Position numbers and translations under genes: made by a program. Source: Tillus elongatus (Eukaryota; Arthropoda; Insecta; Coleoptera; Cleridae). From it: 64,000 nt of DNA. The stretch is from positions 88,488,906-88,552,905 of the forward strand of contig OZ023267.1 of NCBI GenBank assembly GCA_964006375.1, given 5' to 3'. Under the pieces are notes generated by a model that was not told where the DNA came from, searched no databases, and saw nothing but the letters and a program-made list of their open reading frames with translations. Positions 35,880 through 49,747 of this stretch are shown piece after piece. The first letter of the stretch is position 1, and every line of letters begins with the position of its first letter.

Positions 35880-36139
35880 TGTATATGCTTTTTTACTTCT
35901 AAAGCTTAAAACAAGTCTAGTTTACACTTGTCATGACAAAAATGTTGTGGTTTTATGCCGTTATTTACTGTGGGTCTATGTTGGGTATCAATAATATGTT
36001 TTGCAAATGTAGATTTGTCAGCATGGTTATTTCTAAATGCAAAAATATGTTCTTTGTATCGGGTGTTAAAATTTCTAGAAGTTTGATCGATGTAGATTGC
36101 GTTACGTGTGCATTTCACAAATTTTGAATACCTATACAA
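35880..36139 (-). pseudogene. Penelope-like GIY-YIG endonuclease fragment
   Basis: KCTRNAIYIDQTSRNFNTRY then KEH, the GIY-YIG core of another PLE lineage (Gly replaced by Asp at IYIDQT), followed by STFAKHIIDTQH and, past a stop, LEVKKHIHDN. No reverse transcriptase precedes it. It is unlike the 3.8-8.8 kb PLE in sequence, so it is a separate, 5'-truncated fossil. Confidence 0.75.
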
Positions 36140-36205
36140 ATACAGAAGTAGCTTTTAAATCTTATAACATGACGCTTGATTTATTAGATTATTTCAAATA
36201 ATTGA

Positions 36206-36560
36206 TTGGAAGTATTATCACAGATGATGGTAAGTGTAGGAAAGGTCTGAAGAGGATCGCGATGGCAAAACAAGCATTCAATAACCAAAGTACTGTTCTC
36301 ACTAATAAACATTTTAACCTGTACATGAGGAACAAATGCAAGTCGTACGTGTATGGAGTATGGTAATGTATGGGGCGGAAACTTGGGCTGTAGTTAAGCA
36401 GGATATGAAGAGAATATAAGCTTTTGAAATGTAGACAAGAAAAATGTCAAAGACAGTGCAGGTTGATAGAAAGACGCTTCAAAGTGTGCTAGGAGAGGTG
36501 AAAGAATAAAGAGGCTTGCTCAAAGAAATCGAGAGGAAGCTAAAATTTATTGGCCATATT
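36206..36560 (+). pseudogene. Non-LTR retrotransposon RT C-terminal fragment
   Basis: Reads IGSIITDDGKCRK, then RIAMAKQAFNN, YMRNKCKSYVYGVW, a frame change and MYGAETWAV, the usual tail of insect endonuclease/reverse-transcriptase ORFs, with stops. Only ~350 bases remain. Confidence 0.7.
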
Positions 36561-37744
36561 ATAAGACATAATAACTTCCCGATAACATTATTTGAAGGAC
36601 ATACGAGTACTTGAAATGTACACTGAATTATTGGCCCTTAAATAAGAGAAGTTTGTTATAAACAGCCCTTAAACTTCTACTTTTATCAAATAGATTTTTG
36701 TTATAATGATGTATTCTAATAGAAACATACATAGATGATATTAGTTTAATTAGATGGCCATAATGGCAAGTCAAAAGATTTTGTTCTCGAAAGTGAACTT
36801 CAAAGTTTTTTAAATATGCTGTTTTGGTTTATTATAGTTTTTAATATTCGCATGTTTATTTCCTTTACATTTATAATCACCGCAGATTCATTTAAGTATG
36901 TTTGAAGAACTTTTTCTGCAATAGTGCAAATAGATATTACATCGTCAGATGGGTATGTGAGGAGTTGACCTTTGTCTTTCTGATCTATAAACGATGTTAA
37001 TAACGCAGACCTCTCCCCAACAAGTTCACCCGCGCATTCTTCGCATCTCAGAGCTTTTGTTATTTTCCTTACTACATAGCCAGATATATATGTCACGACT
37101 TCTTTCTTAAACTCTGATATATTCATATCTAATATTTGAAGAACTGTGTCGTCGTCAAAATTATCTATTTGACTCATGTCTTCATCTGGTTCTTCAGATA
37201 TTCGTTCTCGCCCACAAGTTTTATTTATTACCTCAATGGGTGACAGAATAGGAATTGCTTCTAAAGGGATACAATTTCCTTTCAATGAATCTTTTAATTC
37301 AAGATGCACCATCATCCTTTTATATGCACTTTTAAATTGCTTTGCTGATGGGTTATTGTTATAGCCTCCCATGGATCTAATTTGCCCAAAAAAAAGCTCA
37401 ATATGATCCTGACTGATTTTGTAAGTGGGAAAATACAGCAAAAAATTATTGTCGGCAATTAAAGTTTTATAAACAAATTGCAAACTTTGTATGCAAAATA
37501 AAAAGCCAATTATACCCATTTTTCTACCACTCTCACACAGAAGCGGTCCATCAATTATCCTAAGTGACGTTAAATATTGTGATAGCTCTCTTAAAAATAC
37601 ATTAATGTTTTCAAAATTTTCTGCGTTTATTGCTTTTTTAAAATCTGAATTGTTTAAATTTCTAGAATTAAGAATGTCAAATAAATTGTTTATAAGTCGG
37701 ATAAATTTCACAGTTCCCTCACATTCTTTGAACTCCTCAAGATG

Positions 37745-38108
37745 TATAATGTATAATGTATAATGTATAATGTATAATGTATAATGTATAATGTATAATG
37801 TATAATGTATAATGTATAATGTATAATGTATAATGTATAATGTATAATGTATAATGTATAATGTATAATGTATAATGTATAATGTATAATGTATAATGTA
37901 TAATGTATAATGTATAATGTATAATGTATAATGTATAATGTATAATGTATAATGTATAATGTATAATGTATAATGTATAATGTATAATGTATAATGTATA
38001 ATGTATAATGTATAATGTATAATGTATAATGTATAATGTATAATGTATAATGTATAATGTATAATGTATAATGTATAATGTATAATGTATAATGTATAAT
38101 GTATAATG
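37745..38108. repeat. (TATAATG)52 satellite, perfect
   Basis: Exactly 52 uninterrupted 7-bp units. Because 7 is not a multiple of 3, all minus-strand frames use the same codons (CAT TAT ACA TTA TAC ATT ATA) and none is a stop, giving an artefactual 446-codon ORF fused to the transposase. The plus strand meets TAA in every frame. Confidence 0.97.
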
Positions 38109-40081
38109 TATATATTAAGAATGAAACAGGCCAATGTCACCTGAATGACACAGGGATGTTCATGTACGTCAAAAAATTAACAATAAGAACGACAATGGCA
38201 CACACAATAAGCATAACAATTAAGGAAAATTTTTCCTTAAATAATACAAAATAAAGATACTTATAAAACACACTTATAACGTTTATAACGTTCAAAAGAT
38301 AAGAGCTGCAGAATCCAGATCCAATTCCAATATTGTTTTTTAGAGTCACCAGGTGCACTAGGTTTATAGTTTATACTATGGCAACTACACTACAAACAAA
38401 GTGTTCATATTATAAGAATTTAAAAACAGAAGATAGTTAATGGTAGTTTATGTAAAACTTCATTGCAATATTCCAAAGATTGTGCCACTGAGTGGCTAAA
38501 AAGTTGTGTGGCTAATTTAACCTTCATTTTTTGGTTTGTATAAAATATATGCGATTTTCTTAATTTATTTGCCAAATGAACGCCCTCCTGATCCTGTAAC
38601 TCATTTAATTTTACTAAATAATCCCACTTTATATTTTCCCCATTCTCATCAATTATTAATTTTTTATCGCCTAATGTGTTTCTTATCAGTTTGATCATAT
38701 GACATGGATCAAAAAAGACTGCAATTTTCCTACCTGAACTAGGATCAACAAACGTAGAGTTAATGTTCCTCCAATTCAAATCGCAGCCAAGTTCTTTTGC
38801 TAACGTTAGGTTATTTGTTGCCCCATCAAAAGTTATTGAGACCACGTATATGCCCGACTCATTTAGTAGCGTTAAACACTGTAATACCATTTTGTTTTTG
38901 TGTACCCCTTAAAGAGTCGATTAAAAAATATCCAAGAGGAAGCTTCCATGATTGATTAATGCTAACAAGCATAAAAACAAGAGCTTCTTTGGCTACAGGG
39001 TTACAATCGGTCTCAAGATTTATACCAAAATCTACAAACCCATAATATTTTACCCCATCCCATTCTATATGTTGGCGAATTGCCATCTCATCTATGACTA
39101 AAGAACATATAAGTTTTCCATTTGTGCTTTCTGATTTTGACTTTAATAAGTTGAACACCTCTGACGTAAAACCAGCTTCCCCATTAACGCTTTGATACCA
39201 TCTAGATATAGTTTTTGGATGAGGAAGAGCCGAGTTAAATGTGTTTCTGACAAAACTGTAAGCTTTGGGAGAGTAATAATGCAGCGTAGCAGAAAAAGCT
39301 TTAAGTTGATTTTCATACTTATGTTTACGACCTAATTGTCTTTGTAAAAATTCTTCATTAGGTTCTATTTGCATTAATGTTTCTAATGTTTCGTCGGTTA
39401 CTTTACCTTTTAGTTGTTTGATTATATTCGCAAGGGTTGCTGTTCTCTTCTTATAATGATGAACACTACTGCTGAGCCGTTTAATTTTTTTTCATGCATC
39501 GAATAACTGCTTCTTCAGTTTACGTTTGCGCGGTGTAACAACCTATAAAAAATGTTCAATGATAAACCATTTATTTTCTCAAGTAAAATGAATATATAAA
39601 CAAAATTTCCAACAACACATTTTGGTTAATAGTGGTTGAGATAAATTGCAAACAGTTGTTTCTAACTTATTTAATCATGGACTATACAAACTTAAACACC
39701 ATATAAAATGTGATGGAATAACATATTAGGTTTTTTAAAATTATACTGATTTCATAAACGGCAAAAACTGAATTTAACTCACCATGTCCTTCAAAGTGGG
39801 TGGCATTGAAGGTGTTTTCATTTCAGCAAATCCTAAACTACTAAACGATCTTTGCGGTACCTCTACAACAGTTTTCTCTTCATAAAAACCAGCACTTGTT
39901 GATGGCCGAGAATAATCCATTACAGGTACATTGCTACCAGACCAAGTACTAGTTGACGGGGCAGCTGCAAATGGCACATTGATAGCAGTTATATCAGTCA
40001 TTGGCTGCTCGCCAAAAACGACTTGTGTTGATGGCTTGTTTGTTACCTGCATAAATAAATTTGAAACGAATACCATTAATG

Positions 40082-41484
<1,403 letters not shown>

Positions 41485-41568
<84 letters not shown>
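41485..41568. repeat. (TA)n microsatellite near THAP exon 2
   Basis: About 42 TA units, 43 bases downstream (minus strand) of the exon 2 donor. It yields a spurious Ile-Tyr extension of the THAP frame. Confidence 0.97.
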
Positions 41569-41571
<3 letters not shown>

Positions 41572-42466
41572 TAATAGTTACATAAATTAATAACCTTGAT
41601 TCAGTACTTACCAATACAGGTATAGAACTTTTTTTAAAGTATACTGCAAAAGGGTATTTTTCTAAATCATAAGATTCCTCGGTAAAATGTAAATTGCACA
41701 CATTTGAGTTCATAAAAATATCTTCATCGCTTAAATTTAATGCTCGTTTCCAAGCCTCGTATCTTTAACCAGCTTTGGGAAATCTGAAAATAATATCTCG
41801 AATTATCTACTTTATCAGTGACTGAACCTCTAGAAAGATGCAGTAATAGATAAAACGAAACTATTCTACTTTTTTTCTGCTTCTACTGGAACTACATAGG
41901 TAAATACATCTAATTCAAATAATAATTGCCAAACAAAATGCTTAATTTCATTAAAAATATTCAATAAATAATGCATTATTAAGATTTTATTTCTTGAAAA
42001 AACACAATTGACAATAATAAATGCTAAAGATTTAACAAAAGCAATACAATGTGTAAATACGGACCTGTGAAAACCAATAAACATTTGGCGCCAAACAAGG
42101 AAACAGAAGACATGTAAACAACTTACCGAAATAAATGCACAGTTGCTTTATCCTTTTCATAATTGGCACTTTTATTGTACATACAGTTCTTCACAATACA
42201 CCTTGGCATTTTTTAACTTTTACACTCTTAAAACACTGCTAAAAAACGGCAAAACACACAAGATAACCTCTAATCGCAAATCAACAAACACTTCAAATAC
42301 TTGTTGACAGCTGACAATAACTTCAAGAGCGGTTGGGGGAACGAATCAAAACAAAACACATTAGCGCGTTATTCAAAATTTTGTTTGTGATTGGACGGTG
42401 ACAGGAGTGGGAAATCGACAGGCTGCAAACTCGGCTTTGTTCCCTCTAATATATACAACCTCTTTG

Positions 42467-42474
42467 GTTGCAAC
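42467..42474. repeat. 8-bp TSD of P transposon B (right)
   Basis: GTTGCAAC, identical to 33,026-33,033. Confidence 0.92.
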
Positions 42475-42619
42475 GTATTTATTTTAGCAGCCAAGACGTT
42501 TTGTAGGTGTAGAAATAGGTATTTTTTATTATTTTTTCCAGCTGCAGGAAGCTAAGAAGAGCTGTGAATGTTTATAATTATTTAGTAGTAATCCGTTATT
42601 TATTCATGTTTTTCTATAG

Positions 42620-45500
42620 GTTGGGCGTTGAAAAACTGACTTTGGTTTGACATTAACATCGCAAGGTACTCTTCACTAGGAGGTAGTTCATACATGGAGC
42701 TACCAAAGTCAATCTTCAACAAGAAGGCAGTGTTGAACATCAAAAACGCTGACGAGCGGTGTTTTATGTGGTCAGTCATGGCAGCTCTCCACCCTGTAGA
42801 TCGCTTAGAGCATCCTCATTGCATTCAGCATCATAAGCCTTATGAGAACGAGTTGGATTTTTCAGGTATAGTTTCCTGTATCTTTAAATCAAATTTCCAA
42901 ATTTGAAGAACAGAATGGTACATCAGTTAACAACGTTTACGGATTAGAGAAACATTTTGATAATGGTAAATTTAAATATGATATATGTTGCCGCCTATGT
43001 TTTACAAATTCTGGCAAGACGAAACATATCAATCTATTATTGTTAACAGACGAGATCGAAAACAATACACATAATTGTTTAATAAAATATATGTCTCGTC
43101 TTGTGGGAAGTCAAATATCTAAACATGCACACAATAAATTTTTGTGATGGTTGCTTAGTCTTTTTCACTAGTGAAGAAAAATTAGTTGAACATCAGAAAT
43201 ATGATTGTAATCATGTTATAGTAAATTTACCCACCACAGATTTGCGCAAGGATAAATATGGTAAATATACACCGGAAAATTTAATTAAATATGTCGATTT
43301 TGAAAAGAAAATGCGTGTTCCTTTCGTTGTGTATGCTGATTTTTAGAGTATTTTGTCCCCTTTGGAAACTGAACAACCTCAAAATTGTTGCGAGTCATTT
43401 ACACCAAAGACTCACAAACACATACCGTATTCGTTCGCGTACTATACAAAATGCTCTTTCGACGACTCGCTTTCTAAATTTGTCACTCATCGTGGTCAAG
43501 ACGCCGCTCGCGTTTTTGTAGCAAGACTAGAAAACGATGTTAGAGCGATTCATCAAAACCATTTTGGTAGTTTGGCCCATGACACCTTTAACTGATGAAC
43601 AAAAACGCGAATTTTAAAATTCTAAAATATGTCACATTTGTGAAAGACCTTTCGAATTAGACGAGGACAAAGTCCGAGACCACGATCGTTTACTCGAATT
43701 TGATAATTATCGCGGCCCAGCTCACTCCATCTATAATCTAAATTATAAAGTACCAAAGTACATTCCGGTATTTTTCATAATCTCTCCGGGTACAATGCTC
43801 ATCTCTTCATCAAAGAGTTGGCAGAGTACGGTTCTAAATTAGATGTTATCGCTCAAAATAAAGAGCGATACATCACGTTCGGCAAACATGTTTTGGTTGA
43901 TCAGGAGGAACTGGATGGTAAAACGAAAAAAACATACATTAAACTTACATTTTTAGACTCATTTAGGTTTATGGCTAAAAGTTTAGATAAATTAACAATA
44001 CATTTGGAAGATAGTCAGCGTAGGGAAATTAAGAAATATTTCGCAGATGTAAACAAATTTAATTTAATTCGACAGAAGAGTGTATTTCCATATTCGTATG
44101 TATACTCTTTTGAAAAATTGCAAGAGACTAAGCTTCCATCTGAAGAGGGATTCGATGATAGTCTAGGAGCATGCTGACTGCGAGCGTGCATGTGAAGTAT
44201 GGCAGGTGTTTGAGTGTAAAACTTTGGGGGATTATTCCGATATTTATTTAACATCAGATGTGTTACTTTTGGCCGATGTATTTGAGAATTTCCGAGATGT
44301 TTGTTTTAAGGTGTACAATCTCGATCCTTGTCAGCACGTTACAGCTCTATCTCTTGCTTGGAATGCTGCTCTAAAAGCTACTGGGGTGGAACTTGAACTG
44401 TTAATGGACATTGAGGTGCATCACTTCTTTAAAAAAGGGTATACGAGGGGGTGTCAGTCAATGTAGTCTTAGACGGGCAGTAGCTAACAACGAACACACA
44501 CCGAACTATGAAGAAACAAAGCCGAAAACGTGTCTTGTATATACAGTGCCACCAACTTGTACGGTAAGGCTCAACGCGCGGCAATGCCCATTGGGAACTT
44601 TCGTTGGCTCACCGAATATGAAATTCAAAATTTAAAAATTTAAAATTTGGGAGATGATGATTTTGGCTAGGTTTTCGAGGTCGATTTAGAGTACCCGGAA
44701 CACCAGCATGATTTACACAACGAATTGTCCTTTTGTCCAGAACCTTTTATACCCCCAACCTACCTCAACTTATTCCAAATTTAAATGATAAAACAAAATA
44801 CATTATTCATTATAGAAATTTAAAGCAATGTTTGGCAACGGACTGACACTGAAGAATATACACCGGGTTATAACATTTAGGCAATCTCCATGGTTGAAAA
44901 TTTACATCGACAAGAACACTAAGATGGGAAATCAGGCTAAAAATGAATTTGAGAAGGATTTCTTTAAATTAATGGTCAACGCGGTATTCGGTAAGACCAT
45001 GGAGAACTTGGACAAGAGGGTAGACGTGAAACTTGTGACGCACTGGATCAACGTTGGACGAAAACCGGGAGCTGCAGCTTACATTAACAAACCGAATTTC
45101 AAAAATGTTTTATTTTCACCGTCGACTTTGCCGCCATTCAGATGAAAAGGACTCACATGACTTACGACAGACCTATATATGTTGGTTTTTCGATATTAGA
45201 TGTATCAAAAACCATCATATATGACTTTATGCATGGATACTTAAAGACTAAATATGGCGACAAACTGATTTTACTGTACACTGACACCGACTCGTTAATA
45301 TTAGTAGTAGAGATAGACAACTTTTACGACGACATGAAACAAGACATACATAAATACGATACATCAAACCACTCGGCTGCAACCCTCACGCAATACCGGT
45401 GAATGAGAGCGTGCTTGGTAGCATGAAAGACGAATATAAGGGCAAAATTTTAAACGAAATGGTTATTTGGACGGGGCTTAGTCATATATGTCATAAGTTT
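42620..45500 (+). pseudogene. Polinton-like family-B DNA polymerase, main part (copy 1)
   Basis: After the acceptor near 42,619: INIARYSSLGGSSYMELPKS, a CFMWSVMAALHPVDR block missing from copy 2, a C-x2-C motif (CDGCLVFFTSEEKLVEH), exonuclease motif I VVYADF (then a TAG where copy 2 has Glu), CHICERPFELDEDKVRDHD zinc-binding, HNLSGY (exo II), YLTSDVLLLADVFENFRDVC (exo III region), palm fragments, and LLYTDTDSLILVVEID (motif C, catalytic DTDS). Numerous stops and frame changes occur at 43,341, 44,174, 44,464 and 44,6xx. It replicates the element in intact relatives. The 3' end is cut by the MITE at 45.5 kb. Confidence 0.85.
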
Positions 45501-45975
45501 ATAGAGAGGTGCTGCATGCCTGTGTGGTTGTACGTATCTAAGTCTCTTTTCATTCCTTCATCCCCCGATGAAGCCACCTTTTGCTGTCACGACAGCCACC
45601 CCGTGGCTGTTTCGAGCCGACGTCCTCGCCACCTAGCTGACTCGGGGTTGTCACAGTGACAAGTGACGTTTGATAGGTGGGCAGGTTAGAGGTGTGAGCA
45701 ACTAACCTGGAAACCTGATATGTTGGTGAGATAATTGGTCTGAGGAAAGATTGTTTCGTCAACAAGGGTGGGTTCATCAGAGGATGAAGGAGTGAAAGAA
45801 GGCTTAGGAGGATGAATGTATGATCTATAGAGATTGTTCCTTCGGAATAGATTATGGCATACACTTAAAACGATTGTTTAGTCAACAAAAGGTGGCTTCA
45901 TCAGAGGATGAAAGAAAAAAAGATACTTAGACAACCACACAGGCATGCAGCATCTCTCAATAAACTTTCGCCATA
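45495..45975. mobile_element. Foldback MITE with ~90-bp TIRs
   Basis: The left end GAGAGGTGCTGCATGCCTGT and right end (reverse complement) GAGAGATGCTGCATGCCTGT continue through GTGGTTGT, TATCT, TTTCATCC and GATGAAGCCACCTTTTG over ~90 bases. The interior has ATCAGAGGATGAA repeats. It interrupts the polymerase gene of copy 1; the missing 3' part of the gene suggests a deletion as well. Confidence 0.8.
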
Positions 45976-46440
45976 CATGAACCCATCTAAACATGTGTTT
46001 TTTACATGTTGTCTCTAACACATAGTCTAATCACCATAACCCTTGAAGTTGTAGATAAAACCGTGTTAGCTGCTCTTAAACGCCTTCGGTGGCTGACCTG
46101 GATGGATGATCAACTAACCTGACAGCATATAAGTTGGTTGCCTAGTGCATCCAACTAGTTGGTTGGTTGGTTGGTCAGAGGTGGCTTCATCAGAGGATGA
46201 ATGTATGATATATAGAGATGATTCCTTCGGAATAAACGACCTATTAGTCCTGAATACAACGTTATATTGAATATCGTTCTTTAACAACCTGTATCTGAGA
46301 GGTGATACTTATTATTAGTCTGTTATATTTCATGAAACTTTTTGTTATTTACGACCTATTAGTGTTGAACACAGGTTTATATTGTGGTGATAGATATTTT
46401 TTCAGAGTTTACCAACTCAATACATTATTAGTGCCGAACA
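45976..46440. other. Repeat-derived spacer
   Basis: Contains another GGTGGCTTCATCAGAGGATG block followed by GATTCCTTCGGAATA, as inside the MITE (about 45,760-45,855), so at least 46,180-46,250 is a relative of it. Nothing coding. Confidence 0.5.
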
Positions 46441-46847
46441 TAGGTTTTAAAACCTCAAGATGTTAACAAGAAAAATGAAGAGGCTATTCTTAAGAAACGT
46501 ACTCAAATATTAAAGTGTTTGATCAGAATAAATTTAAAGTGGGTGATGTTGTACGTTTAAATAAAGCAAAACATTATTCGAGAAAGGTTTATACACCGTG
46601 TTGGTCAACAGAGCTGTTTAAGATCACTAACATTCACTACACTAATCCAGCCACCTATTTAATAGAAAACATGCAAGGCAAGCCTATCAGTGGAGGATTT
46701 TATGAAAAGGAGCTGCAAAAGAGTGGTTCCCCAGATTATTATTTAGATGAAAAAGTGTTAATAAAGAAAGGTAACAAGTCATGTGTGAAATGGCTTGGTT
46801 TTGATCAATCCCATAATTCTTCGATAACTAGTAAAGACATTAAATAA
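46440..46847 (+). pseudogene. Polinton-type integrase C-terminal domain
   Basis: After DVNKKNEEAILKKR and a one-base frame change, the frame from 46,515 reads FKVGDVVRLNKAKHYSRKVY, then WSTELFKITNI, PATYLIENMQGKPISGGFYE and a chromodomain-like DEKVLIKKGNKSCVKWLGF. This SH3-like plus chromodomain-like tail is the usual end of Polinton/Maverick integrases. The rve catalytic core is not present in the window. Confidence 0.75.
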
Positions 46848-47092
46848 TTTATATTAAATGTATTAAAATGTATTGTTTATATTAAATGTAGTAAATAAAA
46901 CAAACATTGTAATATATACGTGTTTTATTAACAACCAACCTAATAATTATAATATGAGGTTTGAGAAAAAAAAATGAGTGATTAACATATTGATACTGAA
47001 ATTAGAAACAACCCACGTAAAGGGTAAAATGAATAGTTTAAGAAAATACATCAACAATAAATCTAGTTTAAATTGAAATATACTACTACTAC

Positions 47093-47130
<38 letters not shown>

Positions 47131-47284
47131 TATAGAAGTATACCTAACCTAAATGAGTAAAATGAGCTACCTGGAGTACGAATTGGATTTCCCCTGTATT
47201 GAGCTGCCTTAAGAACTGATATCAGATATCGTTTACGCATCAAAGAAACATTTCAACAACTAATCACAAAAAAGCAGTCCGCGT
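46848..47284. other. Junction between the two Polinton-like copies
   Basis: Copy 1 (+) and copy 2 (-) meet tail to tail here. It includes AATAAA-type sequence near 46,895 and an (ATA)n run at 47,092-47,130. A minus-strand frame at 47,243-47,140 (VLKAAQYRGNPIRTPGSS) may be the start of the next element gene but is not identified. Confidence 0.5.
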
Positions 47285-47515
47285 TACTCTTTCACGATGT
47301 CTTTGTGACCCCAAGCAAGAGTTCTACATTCGTCGGCTATAAGGTACCGTTTATCATCAAACTGTGATAACGCTACCTTATTCACCATCTGAGTATAAAC
47401 CTCATGCATTACGAAAAACACTCATACGTTTAAAAACTCTACCATCCTGTACCAACACGTGTCCATCCTCATCCATCTTTGTTCCACCCATACTCTCCAC
47501 AACATTCCTCTAATC
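47285..47515 (-). pseudogene. Polymerase C-terminus (copy 2)
   Basis: Minus-strand VALSQFDDKRYLIADECRTL followed by AWGHKDIVKE and a stop fits the family's C-terminal end. It is separated from the palm frame by TAG at about 47,512 and a frame change. Present once, because it lies outside the duplicated unit. Confidence 0.75.
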
Positions 47516-49747
47516 ATCTACACTCAAATGTCTCTTGGTCACACATGCTTGCACACCTTTCGCTTTTTTAGTTAAAACACCCTCCCCATCAACCATATAT
47601 GACTTAGCTCCCGTCCCAACCATTTCGTATAAAATTTTGCCCTTATATTCGTCTTTCATCCTACCAAGCACGCCCTCAATCACCGGTATTCCGTGAGGGT
47701 TGTCAGCCGAGTAGTTTGATGTATCGTATTTATGTATGTCTTGTTTCATGTCGTCGTAAAAGTTGTCTATCTCTACTACTAATATTAACGAGTCGGTGTC
47801 AGTGTACAGTAAAATCACTTTGTCGCCATATTTAGTCTTTAAGTATCCATACATAAAGTCATATATGATGGTTTTTGATACATCTAATATCGAAAAACCA
47901 ACATACATAGGTCTGTCGTAAGTCACGCGAGTCCTGTTCATCTGAGTGGCGGCAAAGTCGTTCATGAAAATAGAAACATTTTTGAAATTCGGTTTGTTAA
48001 TGTACGCTGCAGCTCCTGGTTTTGGTCCTACGTTGTCCCAGTGCGTCTACCCTCTTGTCTAAGTTCTCCATGGTCTTAATTTAAAAGAATCTTTCTCAAA
48101 TTAACTTTTAGCCTGATACATAGTGTTCTTGTCGATGTAAATTTTCAACCATGGAGATCGCCTAAATGTTATAACCCGGTGTATCTACTTCAGTGTCAGT
48201 CCGTTTGCCAAACATTGCTTTAAATTTCTATAATGTATTTTGTTTTATCATTTAAATTTGGAATAAGTTTAGGTAGGTTGGTTTTACCGGTTGGGGGTAT
48301 AAAAGGTTCAGGACTAAAGGGCAGTTCGTTGTGTAAATCATGCAGGTGTTCCGGGTACTCTAAATCAACCTCAAAAACATAGCCAAAATCATCATCATCC
48401 CCCAAATTTTCAATTTTTAAATTTTGAATTTCATATTCGGTGAGCCAACGAAAGTTCCCAATGGGCATTGGCTCGCTTTGAGCTTACCGTACAAGTTGGT
48501 GACATCTGTAGATACAAGCCACGTTTTCCGCTTTGTTTCGTCATAGTTAGGTGTTTGTTCATTGTTAGCTACTGCCCGTCTAACACTACACTGACTGACA
48601 CACCCTCGTATATCTTTTTTTAAAGAAGTGATGCATCTCAATGTCCGTTAACAGTTAAAGTTTCACCCCAGTATCTACTGCAGCATTCCAAGATATGGAC
48701 CTGTAACGTGCTGACAAGGATCGAGATTGTACACCTTAAAACAAACATGTCGGAAATTCTCAAACACATCAGCCAAGAGTAACACATCTGATTTTAAATA
48801 AATATCGGAATAATCCCCCAAAGTTTTACACTCAAACACCTGCCATACTTTACATGCACGTTCGTAGTCAGCATGCATAATGTGTTCCCCTCGTAGACTA
48901 TCATAAAACCCCTCTTCAGATGGAAGCTTAGTCTCTTGCAATTTTTCAAAAGAGTCTACATAAGAATATGGAAATACACCCTTCTGTCGAATTAAATTAA
49001 ACTTGTTCACATCTGCGAAATATTTCTTAACTTCCCTACACTGATTATTTTCCAAATTTATTGCTAATTTCTCTAAACTTTTAGCCATAAACTTAAATGA
49101 GTCTAAAAATCTAAGTTTAATGTATGTACCATCCAGTTCCTCCTGATCAACCAAAACATGCTTGCTGAACGTGATGTATCGCTCTTTATTTTGAGCGATA
49201 ACATCTAATTTAGAACCGTACTCTGCCAACTCTTTGATGAAGAGATGAGCATCGTACCCGGAGAGATTATGGAAAAATACCGGAATGTACTTTGGTACTT
49301 TATAATTTAGATTATAGATGGAGTGAGCTGGGCCGCGATAATTATCAAATTCGAGTAAACGATCGTGGTCTCGGACTTTGTCCTTGTCTAAGCCGAAAGG
49401 TCTTTCACAAATGTGACATATTTTGGAATTTAAAATTCGCGTTCTTGTTCATCGGTTAAAGGTGTCATGGGCCAAACTTTACCTAAATGGTTTTGATGAA
49501 TCGTTCTAACACCGTTTTCTAGTCGTTCTACAAAAACGCGAGCGGCGTCTTGACCACGATAAGTTACAAATTTAGAAAGCGAGTCGTCGAAAGAGCATTT
49601 TACATAGTACGCGAACGAATACGGTATGTGCTTGTGAGTCTTCTGTGTAAATGACTCCCAGCAATTTTGAGGTGGTTCAGTTTCCAAAGGGGACAAAAGA
49701 CTCTCAAAATCAGCATACACAACGAAAGAAACAAGCATTCCCAACAA
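47510..49747 (-). pseudogene. DNA polymerase B, exonuclease and palm (unit 1)
   Basis: Frames in order on the minus strand: 49,747-49,430 (VVYADFESLL, exo I intact), 49,229-48,675 (exo II/III region, YLKSDVLLLADVFENFRHVC), 48,641-48,417 (STDVTNLYGKL, palm motif A), 48,468-48,220, and 47,965-47,510 (YGYLKTKYGDKVILLYTDTD, then SLILVVEID, motif C). Separate frames mean indels between blocks. A TAG ends the last frame early. Catalytic residues are present but the gene is non-functional. Confidence 0.85.

Noticed and set aside
37740..38140. N-terminal 130 residues of the 446-codon frame (IIHYTLY repeats)
   Set aside because: A direct reading of the TATAATG satellite; the real transposase exon begins after it.
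45399..45659. 86-codon plus frame continuing past the polymerase at 45.5 kb
   Set aside because: After KGKILNEMV the frame runs into the foldback MITE; the remaining residues are translated repeat.
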